Below are positions 8,398 through 18,501 of a stretch of 64,000 nucleotides of DNA, piece after piece (the first letter of the stretch is position 1; every line of letters starts with the position of its first letter). Origin of the DNA: Verrucomicrobiota bacterium. Its GTDB lineage: Bacteria; Verrucomicrobiota; Verrucomicrobiia; Limisphaerales; JACPZS01. The position numbers and the translations under genes are program-made. The stretch lies in contig JACPZS010000100.1 of NCBI GenBank assembly GCA_016195385.1, positions 1-64,000 of the forward strand, in the 5' to 3' direction. The notes beneath the pieces were generated by a model, which was not told the origin of the DNA, searched no databases, and saw only the letters and a list, made by a program, of their open reading frames with translations.

Positions 8398-9741
8398 ATG
8401 TTCGATTCCCTGAGCGGCAAGCTCCAGAATGTTTTCAAAAACCTGCGCGGTCTTGGAAAAATTTCCGAGACGAACGTCAGCGATTCATTGCGCGAAGTGC
8501 GTCTCGCGCTGCTGGACGCCGACGTGAATTTCAAAGTCGCGCGCGATTTCATCGAGTCGGTGAAGCAAAAAGCCATCGGCGCGGAGGTCGTCCAGAGCAT
8601 CCAGCCCGGCCAGCAGATCATCAAAATCATTCACGACGAACTGGTGAATTTGCTCGGTGCGTCGAACGCCGCGCTCGAGTTGAGCGGCAACCCGGCGTGC
8701 ATTTTGATGGTTGGCTTGCACGGCTCCGGCAAGACGACTTCCAGCGGGAAACTTGCCCGCCTGCTCAACAAGCAAGGCCGCCTTCCGTTGCTTGTCGCGG
8801 CGGATGTTTATCGTCCGGCGGCGATGGATCAACTCGCCACGCTCGCTCAACAACTCGAACTGCCGGTCTTCGTCAAGAAAGGCGAAACCGACGTGCTCAG
8901 GATCGCCCGCGAGGCGCTGGATTTCGCGCGCGCCAACAATCGCAATACGCTCATTTTCGACACCGCCGGACGGCTCCAGATCGATGAGCCGCTCGTCCAT
9001 GAATTGGTGCGGTTGCGCGACCTAGTAAAGCCGCAGGAAATTCTGCTCGTGCTCGACGCGGCCACGGGCCAGGAAGCCGTCAACGTCGCGACGCATTTCG
9101 ATCAGGCGCTAAAGATCACCGGTTCGATTCTCACCAAGCTCGACGGCGACGCGCGCGGCGGCGCGGCGTTGAGCATGAAGAGCGTCACTGGCAAGCCGAT
9201 CAAGTTCATGGGCGTGGGCGAGAAGCTCGACGACTTTGAGCCGTTTCATCCGGAGCGCATGGCCTCGCGCATTCTGGGCATGGGCGACGTCATCAGCCTC
9301 GTTGAGCGCGCGGCGGAAGCGGTGGATCTTGAAGACGCCAAGCGCATGGAAGAGAAGATGCGCAAAGGGCAGTTCACGCTCGAAGATTTTTTGGAGCAGT
9401 TGCGCCAGATGAAAAAACTCGGCTCGCTCGAAAGCATCGTCGGCATGTTGCCGGGCGGCTCGGACATGATCAAAGGCGCGGATTTGAGCAAGAGCGAAAA
9501 AGAATTCCGCCGCATGGAGGGAATGATTTGCGCGATGACCTTCCAAGAGCGGCGCAACCCGCAAATCCTCAACGCCAAGCGCCGGGTACGCATCGCCAAA
9601 GGCAGCGGTGTGTCCGTCGCCGAACTAAACAACCTGCTCAATCGCTTCGGCCAGATGCAGCAGATGATGCGCAAGATGGGCAAGTTTCAGAAGATGATGG
9701 CGAAGATGGGCGGCGGCATGCCCGGGATGTTGCGGCGCTGA
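8398..9741 (+). CDS. ffh: Signal recognition particle protein Ffh
   Basis: MFDSLSGKLQNVFKNLRGLGKISETNV, GLHGSGKTTSSGKLA, DTAGRLQID, TKLDGDARGGAALS and Met-rich M domain. Confidence 0.96.
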   Translation: MFDSLSGKLQNVFKNLRGLGKISETNVSDSLREVRLALLDADVNFKVARDFIESVKQKAIGAEVVQSIQPGQQIIKIIHDELVNLLGASNAALELSGNPACILMVGLHGSGKTTSSGKLARLLNKQGRLPLLVAADVYRPAAMDQLATLAQQLELPVFVKKGETDVLRIAREALDFARANNRNTLIFDTAGRLQIDEPLVHELVRLRDLVKPQEILLVLDAATGQEAVNVATHFDQALKITGSILTKLDGDARGGAALSMKSVTGKPIKFMGVGEKLDDFEPFHPERMASRILGMGDVISLVERAAEAVDLEDAKRMEEKMRKGQFTLEDFLEQLRQMKKLGSLESIVGMLPGGSDMIKGADLSKSEKEFRRMEGMICAMTFQERRNPQILNAKRRVRIAKGSGVSVAELNNLLNRFGQMQQMMRKMGKFQKMMAKMGGGMPGMLRR

Positions 9742-10052
9742 AGCGCCACGAAGGCACCAAGACACGAAGTTGAAGGGAAGTTCTTTGGAGCAAAATCCGA
9801 CTGAGTGTTTCTTTGATTTTGGGAGGCAATGCGGTCGCGAATTTTCCCTACAGTTTCTCTCCCTTTGTGACTTTGCGTCTTCGTGGCGAATCTGAAATTT
9901 ACGGAGAACGACAGGACGGAGAAACGCGTTGCGCAAATTTCTGTAACCTTTCACAGGGCTGGTGTGAACTATCCTGTAGAAACGAAGCGACGGTCGGCTG
10001 AACGTAATTGGAAGAATCCCGAACACACCGCTTCTCATCGAAAAATAAAAAC

Positions 10053-11111
10053 ATGAAACACGTGATATTTCTCTGCGCCGCGATGCTCGCCTGCCACAGT
10101 CCGGTTAAAGCCGGTCCGCTAATAAAGGAACAGATTCCCGCTGACGCCAAGTGGCTGCTGCACCTGGATGGAGATAATCTTCGCGGCACGAAGCTCGGCG
10201 ATTACCTGTTCAATCAAGTGTTGGGCAAGCAGCTTGCCGGCGCGGGTGAACAGTTCCATTTCGATTTCTCGAACGTGCTCCAAAAGGTCGGTTCTCTGAC
10301 CGCTTACGGGACTGATTTCAAGAAGGGGCCGGAAGCCAACGGCGTGTTGCTGATCAACTCGGACGGCGAAACCCGCAAGGCTTTGCAGGGATTGCTCGCC
10401 GCGCAGTTGCTGGCCGACACCAACGGGCCGGTCAAGAAGATGGAGCAGGATTCGCGGACGCTGTATTCAATCGCGAACGAGATTTTCCTCACGCTGGAAG
10501 CCGACCGCCCCGTGATCGTGAGCAAGTCCCGGTCTGAAATTGATCGTGTCCACGAAGTGCTGGCCGGCAAAGGCCCAAGTGTTGCCGCCAATAAAACTTT
10601 CAGCGGCTATCCGACCATGAGCAACGGCTTCTTCTTCATCGGAGTGGCGGAAGGATTTAGCGCCCCGGACATCATCCCGCCGCAAGCCAAAGCCCTGCAA
10701 ATGGCCGATGGCGGGCGACTCGCGCTGGGAGAATCCGCCGATCGGCTTTCACTCAACCTGAGCTTGCGGGGCAAATCCGCCGAAGTGACCAAACAGATTC
10801 AGCAGGTTCTCGAGGGGATGGTGGCGTTGATTTCGCTGGGGCAACCTGAAAACGAGGATTTGATGCAGCTGGCCCGCTCGACGAAAGTTTCTTCCACCCC
10901 GGAAATCGTGACATTGATGATGGAGTTTCCGGTTGCGAAAGCGCTCGCCATGCTGAATGAACACACGAAACCAGCGGAGCCCAAGAAACCGAAAGCCCGC
11001 CACGTCCGCCGCATTCCAAAACCGAAAGAAGAAGACGTGGAGCCAGCGAAGGAGTCGGCACCGGCGAAAGCGGCGGACCAGCAGAACGCAACTGAAAAGA
11101 AAGCCGAGTGA
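10053..11111 (+). CDS. Secreted hypothetical protein
   Basis: MKHVIFLCAAMLACHSPVKAG signal peptide; charged C-tail; precedes an ECF sigma gene. Confidence 0.65.
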   Translation: MKHVIFLCAAMLACHSPVKAGPLIKEQIPADAKWLLHLDGDNLRGTKLGDYLFNQVLGKQLAGAGEQFHFDFSNVLQKVGSLTAYGTDFKKGPEANGVLLINSDGETRKALQGLLAAQLLADTNGPVKKMEQDSRTLYSIANEIFLTLEADRPVIVSKSRSEIDRVHEVLAGKGPSVAANKTFSGYPTMSNGFFFIGVAEGFSAPDIIPPQAKALQMADGGRLALGESADRLSLNLSLRGKSAEVTKQIQQVLEGMVALISLGQPENEDLMQLARSTKVSSTPEIVTLMMEFPVAKALAMLNEHTKPAEPKKPKARHVRRIPKPKEEDVEPAKESAPAKAADQQNATEKKAE

Positions 11112-11179
11112 CTTGCAGTGCCATAGAGCGGCCCGAGTTATTTGAGTCAGCCGCAGCTTCGAGTGAAGGCGCGCCAGCC

Positions 11180-11731
11180 ATGACGTGCGGGAATCAAGCG
11201 GACATCGACATCGAACAGCTCGCGGCGTCAGCCAGGGTGGGCTGTCGTGAATCGTTCGAGCAAATCGTGCTGCACTTTGAAAAACGCATCTTTCACTTTT
11301 TATTGCACATGAGCCGCAACCGTCACGATGCCGAAGACCTGACGCAAATAACTTTTCTCAAAGCCTACCGTGACCTTCAGTCGTACGCTTCGGGCCGTTC
11401 ATTTGGAGCCTGGCTTTTCACCATCGCCAAACGAACGGCCCTGAACCACCTACGGAGTGCGCGGCGAACGGAAGAATTAACCGGCGACTTCGTGTCGCAA
11501 GCGGAGATGCCGAGCACCGCCTTGGAACGAAGCGATGGCCAGAAAAACATCTGGGAGCTGGCGCGGACTTTGAAGCCGCATGCTTACGAAGTGTTGTGGC
11601 TGCGTTACGGCGAAGGATTTTCGGTGGCCGAAACCGCGCGGGTGATGAATACGAATCAAATCCGCGTCCGGGTGTTGTTGCACCGCGCGCGCGCGGCCCT
11701 GGCCAAGAAACTGGAACGACGGAAAGAATAA
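11180..11731 (+). CDS. ECF-type RNA polymerase sigma factor
   Basis: Sigma70 r2 (NRHDAEDLTQITFLKAYRDLQSY) and r4 (YEVLWLRYGEGFSVAETARVMNTNQIRVRVLLHRARAALAKKL). Confidence 0.88.
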   Translation: MTCGNQADIDIEQLAASARVGCRESFEQIVLHFEKRIFHFLLHMSRNRHDAEDLTQITFLKAYRDLQSYASGRSFGAWLFTIAKRTALNHLRSARRTEELTGDFVSQAEMPSTALERSDGQKNIWELARTLKPHAYEVLWLRYGEGFSVAETARVMNTNQIRVRVLLHRARAALAKKLERRKE

Positions 11732-11786
11732 TTTAACACCGCCGGGCTTTCTGCTAATTTGCGCCCGGCTTGAATTGGAAATGACG

Positions 11787-12341
11787 ATGAAACTTTGCTG
11801 GCTTTGCCAAAAACTCATCTCCCGCCGCTCGGAAGCTGTGGAGCCAGCGCCCGCGTGGTTGCGCCACCATCTTTCACGCTGCGAAACATGCCGCGAATTT
11901 CGGGACGGGCAGCGTCACCTGACGCTGAGTCTGACGGAACACGCGCTCGCTCACGTCGCTTCGCCGTCGCAATTTCTCCACGGCAAAATCATGGCCGCGC
12001 TCGACCGCGACGCGGCTTTGCCGGAGAGCGCAAACAACGTGTTTGCTTTGTGGCGTCGGCTGGCGATTCCGGCGTTCGGCGTCCTGGTCGTGCTGATTAT
12101 CTGGCTGCGAAACTCGCTCCCACAATCTCACGACGCCCCGTTTCCGATGACCACGAGTTCTGTTGCATCCGGTGCCAGTGAGAAAAATTCAAACGCCGGC
12201 GAAAACTTTTTGACGTGGGGCAAAAATTTGAATCAGCCTTTGGAAACGGAACTTTACCTCGTCGCCAGCGATGCCAGAACGGCTTTGGCTTCGCTTACCG
12301 AAACATTTCTGCCGCGCGCCTACAACGCTGAAGCCAGGTAA
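11787..12341 (+). CDS. Putative anti-sigma factor (zf-HC2-like, one TM)
   Basis: N-terminal CWLC and HHLSRCETC motifs, TM LAIPAFGVLVVLIIWL; adjacent to the ECF sigma gene. Confidence 0.6.
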   Translation: MKLCWLCQKLISRRSEAVEPAPAWLRHHLSRCETCREFRDGQRHLTLSLTEHALAHVASPSQFLHGKIMAALDRDAALPESANNVFALWRRLAIPAFGVLVVLIIWLRNSLPQSHDAPFPMTTSSVASGASEKNSNAGENFLTWGKNLNQPLETELYLVASDARTALASLTETFLPRAYNAEAR

Positions 12342-12382
12342 AAACGAGTTGCCTGGACGGACGCACGCCGTCATTTCCAGAT

Positions 12383-12907
12383 TCAAACGACCGGCCGTAA
12401 TCCCAGGTTTTTGTTTTTCGCCCGCGACTCTGCAGCAATCCGCGCTTTGAATTTCAACAATCTCGTTCGCAGTGCCGCGTCGCTCGTGGCGAGAATTTTC
12501 ACCGCCAGCAATCCCGCGTTGCGCCCGTTGCCAATGGCGACGGTGGCCACGGGCACGCCCGCCGGCATCTGCACGATGGAAAGCAGCGAATCCATCCCTT
12601 TGAGCGCCTTCGTTTCGATGGGCACGCCGATCACCGGCAAGGGCGTGTGGCTGGCCACCATGCCCGGCAGATGCGCCGCCCCGCCCGCGCCGGCGATGAT
12701 CACCCGCAGTCCACGCGTGTGCGCGGCGCGCGCGTACTTCGCCATGTCCAGCGGCGTGCGATGCGCGGACACCACGCGCGCCTCGAACGGCACGCCAAAC
12801 TCCGCGCACGCCTCGGCGGCGAGCTTCATTGTCGGCCAGTCCGAGTCGCTGCCCATGATGATGCCGACCAACACCGGCGGTTTCGTTCGTTGCGAATTTG
12901 TTTTCAT
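12383..12907 (-). CDS. purE: N5-carboxyaminoimidazole ribonucleotide mutase
   Basis: [61 protein letters not shown]. Confidence 0.95.
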   Translation of the reverse strand: MKTNSQRTKPPVLVGIIMGSDSDWPTMKLAAEACAEFGVPFEARVVSAHRTPLDMAKYARAAHTRGLRVIIAGAGGAAHLPGMVASHTPLPVIGVPIETKALKGMDSLLSIVQMPAGVPVATVAIGNGRNAGLLAVKILATSDAALRTRLLKFKARIAAESRAKNKNLGLRPVV

Positions 12908-12927
12908 CAGCAATTCACTTTCGATCC

Positions 12928-14094
12928 TCACGCGTTGCCGAAACGAAGGCAATTGGCCGCGCGCTGGGCGGTCGCCAAAGCAGCCTCCACCGTTTCGCCC
13001 AGCGCCGTCACGTGTCCCATCTTCCGTCCGCGCGCGCTCGGCGACTTGCCGTAAATGTGCAACGCCGCGCCTTCGACCGCGAGCGCTTCCCGCCAGCCGA
13101 ACGGCTCGCCCGGGCCGGGACCCACACCGAGCAGATTGATCATCACCGCCGCCGGCGCGCGCAGCGCCGTGGAGCCGAGTGGCCAGCCGAACACGGCTCG
13201 CACGTGGTTTTCAAACTGCGAGGTAACACAACCTTCAATCGTGTAATGACCGGAATTATGGACGCGCGGCGCAAGTTCGTTGATCAAAACACGATCATCG
13301 GAAGTGAGGAAAAGTTCGACGCCGAAAGTTCCGATGCCTCCAACCGCTTCGACCGCGCGCCGTGCCACGTCGCGCGCGCGCGCCGCCACAGCGTCCGGCA
13401 AAGCTGCGGGCGCTTTGACAATGTGACAAATATGATCGAACTGCACGGTGTCCACCACCGGATACATCACCGATTCGCCGTGCTGCGAGCGCGTGATCAT
13501 CACGGCGAGTTCTTTCTGGAATGGAATAAATTCTTCCGCGAACAGCGCGTTTGCGTCCCCATTCAATTTTTCCCACGCGGCGGCAAGTTCAATTCCGCTC
13601 CGCACCGTCACGTTGCCTTTGCCGTCGTAACCGTCGCGACGCTTTTTCAGAAGCAGCGGCCAGCCGAATTTGTCCCCCGCAGCAGTGGCCTCAGCGGCGG
13701 TCGGCGTGTCGCAAAAGCGTGGCACCGGCAAGGACGCGTCGGCCAGCGCCTGCTTTTGCCCGAGCTTGTCTTGCACCGTGCGCATCGTGGCCGCCGTCGG
13801 CCAAACGAGATGGCCGCGTTCTTCCAATTCAGCCAGGCTCGTAGCATCAACAAATTCATTTTCCAAAGTTACGACATCCACGAGCGCGCCGAGTTTCAAC
13901 AACTCCGCCGGGTCATCCCAATCGCCCACGAGGTAATGCGACGCGAGGCCCGTGGAGGGACTGTGTTGATTTCGCTCCAGCACGACGACGTCGCAGCCGA
14001 ACTGCGAGGCCGCCTGCGCGGTCATCTTCGCAAGTTGACCGCCCCCGATTAAGCCGAGCGTGGGCGCGGCTTTTTGTTTCGGCTGAAATTGCAT
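12928..14094 (-). CDS. purK: 5-(carboxyamino)imidazole ribonucleotide synthase
   Basis: [65 protein letters not shown]; upstream of purE. Confidence 0.95.
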   Translation of the reverse strand: MQFQPKQKAAPTLGLIGGGQLAKMTAQAASQFGCDVVVLERNQHSPSTGLASHYLVGDWDDPAELLKLGALVDVVTLENEFVDATSLAELEERGHLVWPTAATMRTVQDKLGQKQALADASLPVPRFCDTPTAAEATAAGDKFGWPLLLKKRRDGYDGKGNVTVRSGIELAAAWEKLNGDANALFAEEFIPFQKELAVMITRSQHGESVMYPVVDTVQFDHICHIVKAPAALPDAVAARARDVARRAVEAVGGIGTFGVELFLTSDDRVLINELAPRVHNSGHYTIEGCVTSQFENHVRAVFGWPLGSTALRAPAAVMINLLGVGPGPGEPFGWREALAVEGAALHIYGKSPSARGRKMGHVTALGETVEAALATAQRAANCLRFGNA

Positions 14095-14211
14095 TTCGAC
14101 GGCTAAAAATTTCCGCCGCAAGACTCCGCACAATTCCTCGCGCTGCAAGTTTTTTGTGCCACGTTCCAGCGTCGCTCGCCGCTCATCCGCAGCTCGATGC
14201 CAAAGCGCGCG

Positions 14212-15654
14212 TCATTTCCAGCCGCGCTCGATGCTCCGCCGCTGGTAGAGAAACTCGAACATGTTCCCTTCGTGCGGCTGATCCCAGGAGATGTTCATCG
14301 TCGAGAGCGGGCCGAGGTTCAAGCGCTCGATGTGCGGAAATTCCAGAAGGTGTTCGGTGAAAGCCGCATCTTTGGTGATCGCGGTCACGGCGAGCGAATA
14401 ACCGATCTGCTTGAGCATCTCGCTCTGCGGCACTTGCACGACGCTGGCGTAGGGACAAAGAAACTCGCGATTGGCGAGCGGATGCGCGAACGAATCGCAC
14501 AGCGCAATCGTCGGACGCAGGTACGTGCCGCCGTCCAATTCCACCTTGCGCGGACCACCACGATATTTTGCCGTCACGTCGGTTGCGCCGGGAGTTTTCA
14601 AACCTTCGTCGATCTGTGTGTCGATGAATTCCGCCATCTTGGGATTCGCGAAACCGGCCAGTCGCGCGTTCGGATCCTCGGGCTTCGTCGGCTGAATCGG
14701 GCCAAGTTTCTGCGCGAGCGCGTCGGCGATTTCGGCGGCATACTTCGGCACAACAACCGCGCTGGCGTTGATGCAGGAACGCCCGCCGTTGTCCGAAATC
14801 GACGCCACCATGATGTCGAGGTAATCGCGCCAGTTCTCGATGCAGTCGTCGCCGATGAGAATTTTGCTCCAGCCGGGGCCGTGAATCTGGATCGCCGGGT
14901 TCTTCGCGTACTGCGCGGTGGTGTGCTTATCGCCAAAAATCAGCGCTCGCCCGCACTTCTTCAGAATTTCGCCCGCGCCCTCGTGATCGGTCGGATAAAA
15001 TCCGAACGCTTCGGCCGGCGCGCCTGCCGCGATGAACGCTTGAATCAGGCGGTACGGCGTCCACGGTTCTTCTTTGCCGGGCTTGATGACGACGGGTATT
15101 TTCAGCGCGATGGCCGGGAGCCAGAGCGAATTCACGGCCGGCGAATTACTCGGCATCACAAGGCCGAGCGCCTGAGTCGTGGGAAAATAACTGATGCGCG
15201 TGCCAAATTGCTCGCCGTAGCCGGAATCAATGAGCGCGAGATCCAGCCCGCGCGTGAGGCCGTTGAGCACAGTCGTCAAATTCGTGAGCGCGTGGTAAAT
15301 CTTTGCCATGTTGCGCCGCACCATCACGTGCGGCAGGCCGCTGGTGAGCGAGAGCGTTTCGATGTATTGCGGCGCCGATTGCGTGTGGCCTTTGTCACCG
15401 AGCGGCAGCGTGCCATTGAGAAAAAGATCGCCGGCTTTCGCGGAAATTTCGATGAGTTGCGCGACGGTGAATTTTTTCAACGCTGCGCGCGCGGACGCGA
15501 TCTTCGATAAATCTTTGCGCACGATGCCGGCGTTGATGGTCGAGATGTTGGCCAGCACCGCGCCGGAGCGGTGGTCTTTGACGGCACTTTTGTCGAGGCT
15601 GGCGTAGGGCCGGCCAAGCCGGAGCACTGGAATATGAGGGACAGCATTCATCAT
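14212..15654 (-). CDS. Aldehyde dehydrogenase family protein
   Basis: TQALGLVMPSNSPAVNSLWLPAIALKIPVVIKPGKEEPWTP and catalytic-Cys region DNGGRSCINASAVVVP. Confidence 0.85.
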   Translation of the reverse strand: MMNAVPHIPVLRLGRPYASLDKSAVKDHRSGAVLANISTINAGIVRKDLSKIASARAALKKFTVAQLIEISAKAGDLFLNGTLPLGDKGHTQSAPQYIETLSLTSGLPHVMVRRNMAKIYHALTNLTTVLNGLTRGLDLALIDSGYGEQFGTRISYFPTTQALGLVMPSNSPAVNSLWLPAIALKIPVVIKPGKEEPWTPYRLIQAFIAAGAPAEAFGFYPTDHEGAGEILKKCGRALIFGDKHTTAQYAKNPAIQIHGPGWSKILIGDDCIENWRDYLDIMVASISDNGGRSCINASAVVVPKYAAEIADALAQKLGPIQPTKPEDPNARLAGFANPKMAEFIDTQIDEGLKTPGATDVTAKYRGGPRKVELDGGTYLRPTIALCDSFAHPLANREFLCPYASVVQVPQSEMLKQIGYSLAVTAITKDAAFTEHLLEFPHIERLNLGPLSTMNISWDQPHEGNMFEFLYQRRSIERGWK

Positions 15655-15789
15655 TTATTGGGGGCGCAATCTAGGCGTTTGCGCTGACGCGAAAAGAAAA
15701 ATCAGCACGCCAAAGTATGCGCAAAGCCGAGCGTGTTCCCGACACGTAGATTGGACTTGGAAAATATGTTCGAGAAGACTGCGCGGCGA

Positions 15790-15942
15790 CTACGACTTGC
15801 AACCGATGGCGGCGAACAAAAGAACATAAACCAATCCACCGATCGCAAGCAACCACAGGTGTCCATGCACGGCCATAAGAATGCCGGCTCCCAGGATCAA
15901 AGCGATGACGAGATATGCAAACGTCGCTGATAAAAATTTCAT
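15790..15942 (-). CDS. Small (50 aa) membrane protein, absent from the supplied ORF track
   Basis: Hand translation: MKFLSATFAYLVIALILGAGILMAVHGHLWLLAIGGLVYVLLFAAIGCKS*; two hydrophobic segments. Confidence 0.5.
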   Translation of the reverse strand: MKFLSATFAYLVIALILGAGILMAVHGHLWLLAIGGLVYVLLFAAIGCKS

Positions 15943-15994
15943 GCGCGCGATGATAGTGGCACGGCTGATTCGATCAAGCCCCTTTCACTCGCGC

Positions 15995-18346
15995 TCATGG
16001 GCTGCCGGGTGTCACGCGATGGTAGCGGTTGATGGCCGGTGAAACGAGGCGGGTGCGTTGGCCATTTGGCCAGATGATTTCGGCGCTCGCCACCTCGGTC
16101 AATTTTCCCAAACCGAAATGAGCGGTGTTCGCGTGTTGCGCCCGATAAGAATCTCCGGTGACGAAGCGGCGGATTTGTTTGCCGCGCGCCGTCGTTAAAA
16201 TAATTTTCGCTCCCACCGGCGAAAAGCCGCGGCCCTCTTCGCGCAAACGAAAGCCAATCCAGTTCCCACCGTCCGGAGTGAAGTTGGGGAAAAGATGCAA
16301 CGACTGGCGCATCGTCGGCGAGCTTTGGAAAGTCGTCGCCAGCAATTCTAGTTTGCCATCGCCGTCGAGATCATCACTCACGACGTTCCGGCAATCCTCC
16401 TCCAGCGCGACGCCCGCCAGATAAGCCGCCTCCAAAAACGCTGCGCCGGCTTGATTGAGGAGCAACCGGTTCTTTTCAAATCCGCCGTAAGACATGCCCG
16501 AGCCTTGCTGCTTCATTTGCGTCGAGCGGAAAAATGTGTCCAGCGCGGGATCGTCCGCCGAGTTGGCCGTGTAAATGTCGTGCCGCCAGAATTGCGATTC
16601 GTAGTCGCGCGCCGTTTGGCCGCTGATGTGACCGTTGACGACATAGAGGTCCAGCCAGCCGTCATTGTCGAAGTCGCCGCCAGTCACGCCCCAGGACCAG
16701 CCCGTGCGCGCGACTTGCGTGCTCAAATTCGTGTGCCGAAAACCGGCACCGCGCCGAGTCAGCAACCGGTTTCCGTAGGCCATCTTGGGGCGCATGCGCT
16801 GCCACTCGGCGAACGCCGTATCCGTCGGACCGAGTCGCATTTCTTCCAGCCGGTTGGCGGCAAAGGAATGCATCCCGACGACGAACAAGTCCAGTTGGCC
16901 GTCACCGTCAAAATCACCGAACGCGTGCGCCATGCCGAAGGCGTGCGCCTCATCGAGCCACGCGCTCGTGACTTCCGTGAAGTGCCCCGCGCCGTCGTTG
17001 CGATACACATCGGCTCCCGCGAAGTCGCTCACGACGAGCAGATCCAAAGCGCCATCGTCATCGAGATCCACGAATGAGCAACTGTACGTGCGCCGAAATC
17101 GCTTCTTCGCCAAACCGGCGGCTTCCGTTTGATCCGAAAAATTACCCCGGCCGTCGTTCCGCAGGAGGAACGAGGGATGGCCGTCGTTCGCATCAAAATA
17201 CGGCGTGGGCATCTGGCCGCCTTGATACGGCGGCTTGTATTGCGCGAGCCAGACATCGAGATCGTCGTCGCCGTCCACGTCTCCGGCCGTCATCACAAAT
17301 GGATTCGCCAGCTCCGCAGGCGCTTGCCACACGCGCTGACCAGCCGTGCGAAAATGTCCGGTCGCGTCGCCGGCGAAGAGAACCAGACCCGCCGCGTCCA
17401 CGCCCAGCAAATCGACGCGGCCGTCGCCGTCGAAATCGGCGAGCAACGTGGCGTTCAGCCCGGCCAGCGGATGCTCGCACAACGGTTCGTTGCGAAATTT
17501 TCCTCGGCCAAGATTCCAATAAACCAGATTGCGGCGCGGCAAGATGATCTCGGACAACCCATCGCCGTCCAGGTCATAAAGCAACAACGACGGCTCAAGC
17601 AATTTCGGGTCTGGCTTCTCTGGTGTGATGTCGGCGACAACTTTGTGATCGAACGGCGTGACGCCATCGCGGCTGAGGACTTCAAGATCGTTCGCCGTGA
17701 TGACTTCGGGAAACGGTTCCTCGGTGGCCGCGCCGCCACGCCGCCAGGAGACGCGCAGATCGCCGCGCACAATCCATCGCTGCTCCGGTTCCGCACGGCG
17801 CACATGCAGCGTCAGGGCGAAGACCGATGAAGCCGCGCCGTTGGTTTCACTGACGAAGCGCGCGTGACGCCATTCTGATTGCTCCAGCCGGAAGCCGTTT
17901 TCTTTCCAGTCGCGCAAAAGTTTCAACCATTCCTCGCGCCCTAAACGCCGCGTGGGATTTTCCAAGTGCCGCTGAAGAATCGCCTGACCGGTGTTCGCCG
18001 GCTTGCTTAGTGTGCCCAGGACTATGTCTCCCTGCGAGAACCGGTCACAGACTCCCACAAAATCTTCGCTCGCCCGGAGTTGATCCCAAAGCTTGATGAA
18101 AACCTGTTCGTGCCGTTGCGCTTCCATTTCTCTCGCCCAAATAGTTTGATCCTCTTGCGCTTGCTTGCTTTCGAGTTCAAGAAATCGTTGCGCTTCTGTT
18201 TGCGCCATCGTGGGCACGCCGGGCGCTGGCGATGGTTTGATGTTTCCAAGCTTCGGCTGCGTCACGGAATTCCTGTCCCGCAGAAAAGCCAGAGCGATTC
18301 CCACGGCCACTTGAAGGCCCAGGATGAGTGCGGTTCGCTTCGTCAT
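15995..18346 (-). CDS. FG-GAP/VCBS repeat protein, CRTAC1-like
   Basis: Repeated DFDGDGRVDLLGVD, DVDGDDDLDVWLAQ, DLDDDGALDLLVV motifs; C-terminal VGAKIILTTARGKQIRRFVTGDSYRAQHANTAHFGLG (ASPIC/UnbV type). Confidence 0.88.
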   Translation of the reverse strand: MTKRTALILGLQVAVGIALAFLRDRNSVTQPKLGNIKPSPAPGVPTMAQTEAQRFLELESKQAQEDQTIWAREMEAQRHEQVFIKLWDQLRASEDFVGVCDRFSQGDIVLGTLSKPANTGQAILQRHLENPTRRLGREEWLKLLRDWKENGFRLEQSEWRHARFVSETNGAASSVFALTLHVRRAEPEQRWIVRGDLRVSWRRGGAATEEPFPEVITANDLEVLSRDGVTPFDHKVVADITPEKPDPKLLEPSLLLYDLDGDGLSEIILPRRNLVYWNLGRGKFRNEPLCEHPLAGLNATLLADFDGDGRVDLLGVDAAGLVLFAGDATGHFRTAGQRVWQAPAELANPFVMTAGDVDGDDDLDVWLAQYKPPYQGGQMPTPYFDANDGHPSFLLRNDGRGNFSDQTEAAGLAKKRFRRTYSCSFVDLDDDGALDLLVVSDFAGADVYRNDGAGHFTEVTSAWLDEAHAFGMAHAFGDFDGDGQLDLFVVGMHSFAANRLEEMRLGPTDTAFAEWQRMRPKMAYGNRLLTRRGAGFRHTNLSTQVARTGWSWGVTGGDFDNDGWLDLYVVNGHISGQTARDYESQFWRHDIYTANSADDPALDTFFRSTQMKQQGSGMSYGGFEKNRLLLNQAGAAFLEAAYLAGVALEEDCRNVVSDDLDGDGKLELLATTFQSSPTMRQSLHLFPNFTPDGGNWIGFRLREEGRGFSPVGAKIILTTARGKQIRRFVTGDSYRAQHANTAHFGLGKLTEVASAEIIWPNGQRTRLVSPAINRYHRVTPGSP

Positions 18347-18501
18347 TCCACCGCAGGCTAACAGTCGGAAGCCAGCCCGTCGATCCGCAAACCTTCAGTC
18401 TGACCGCATGGCGGGATTCTTCCTGGCAAAGTTGTTCTGCGCACTTTCGCGCCCCTCGAAATGACTTTTCGTTTCCCCGCTCCTGCGGCTTAATCAGCGC
18501 G

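Noticed and set aside
12898-14052. 384-aa + strand ORF opposite purK
   Set aside because: Opposite strand encodes an unmistakable PurK; shadow ORF.
14197-15510. 437-aa + strand ORF opposite the aldehyde dehydrogenase
   Set aside because: Shadow ORF; Arg-rich, no recognisable motif.
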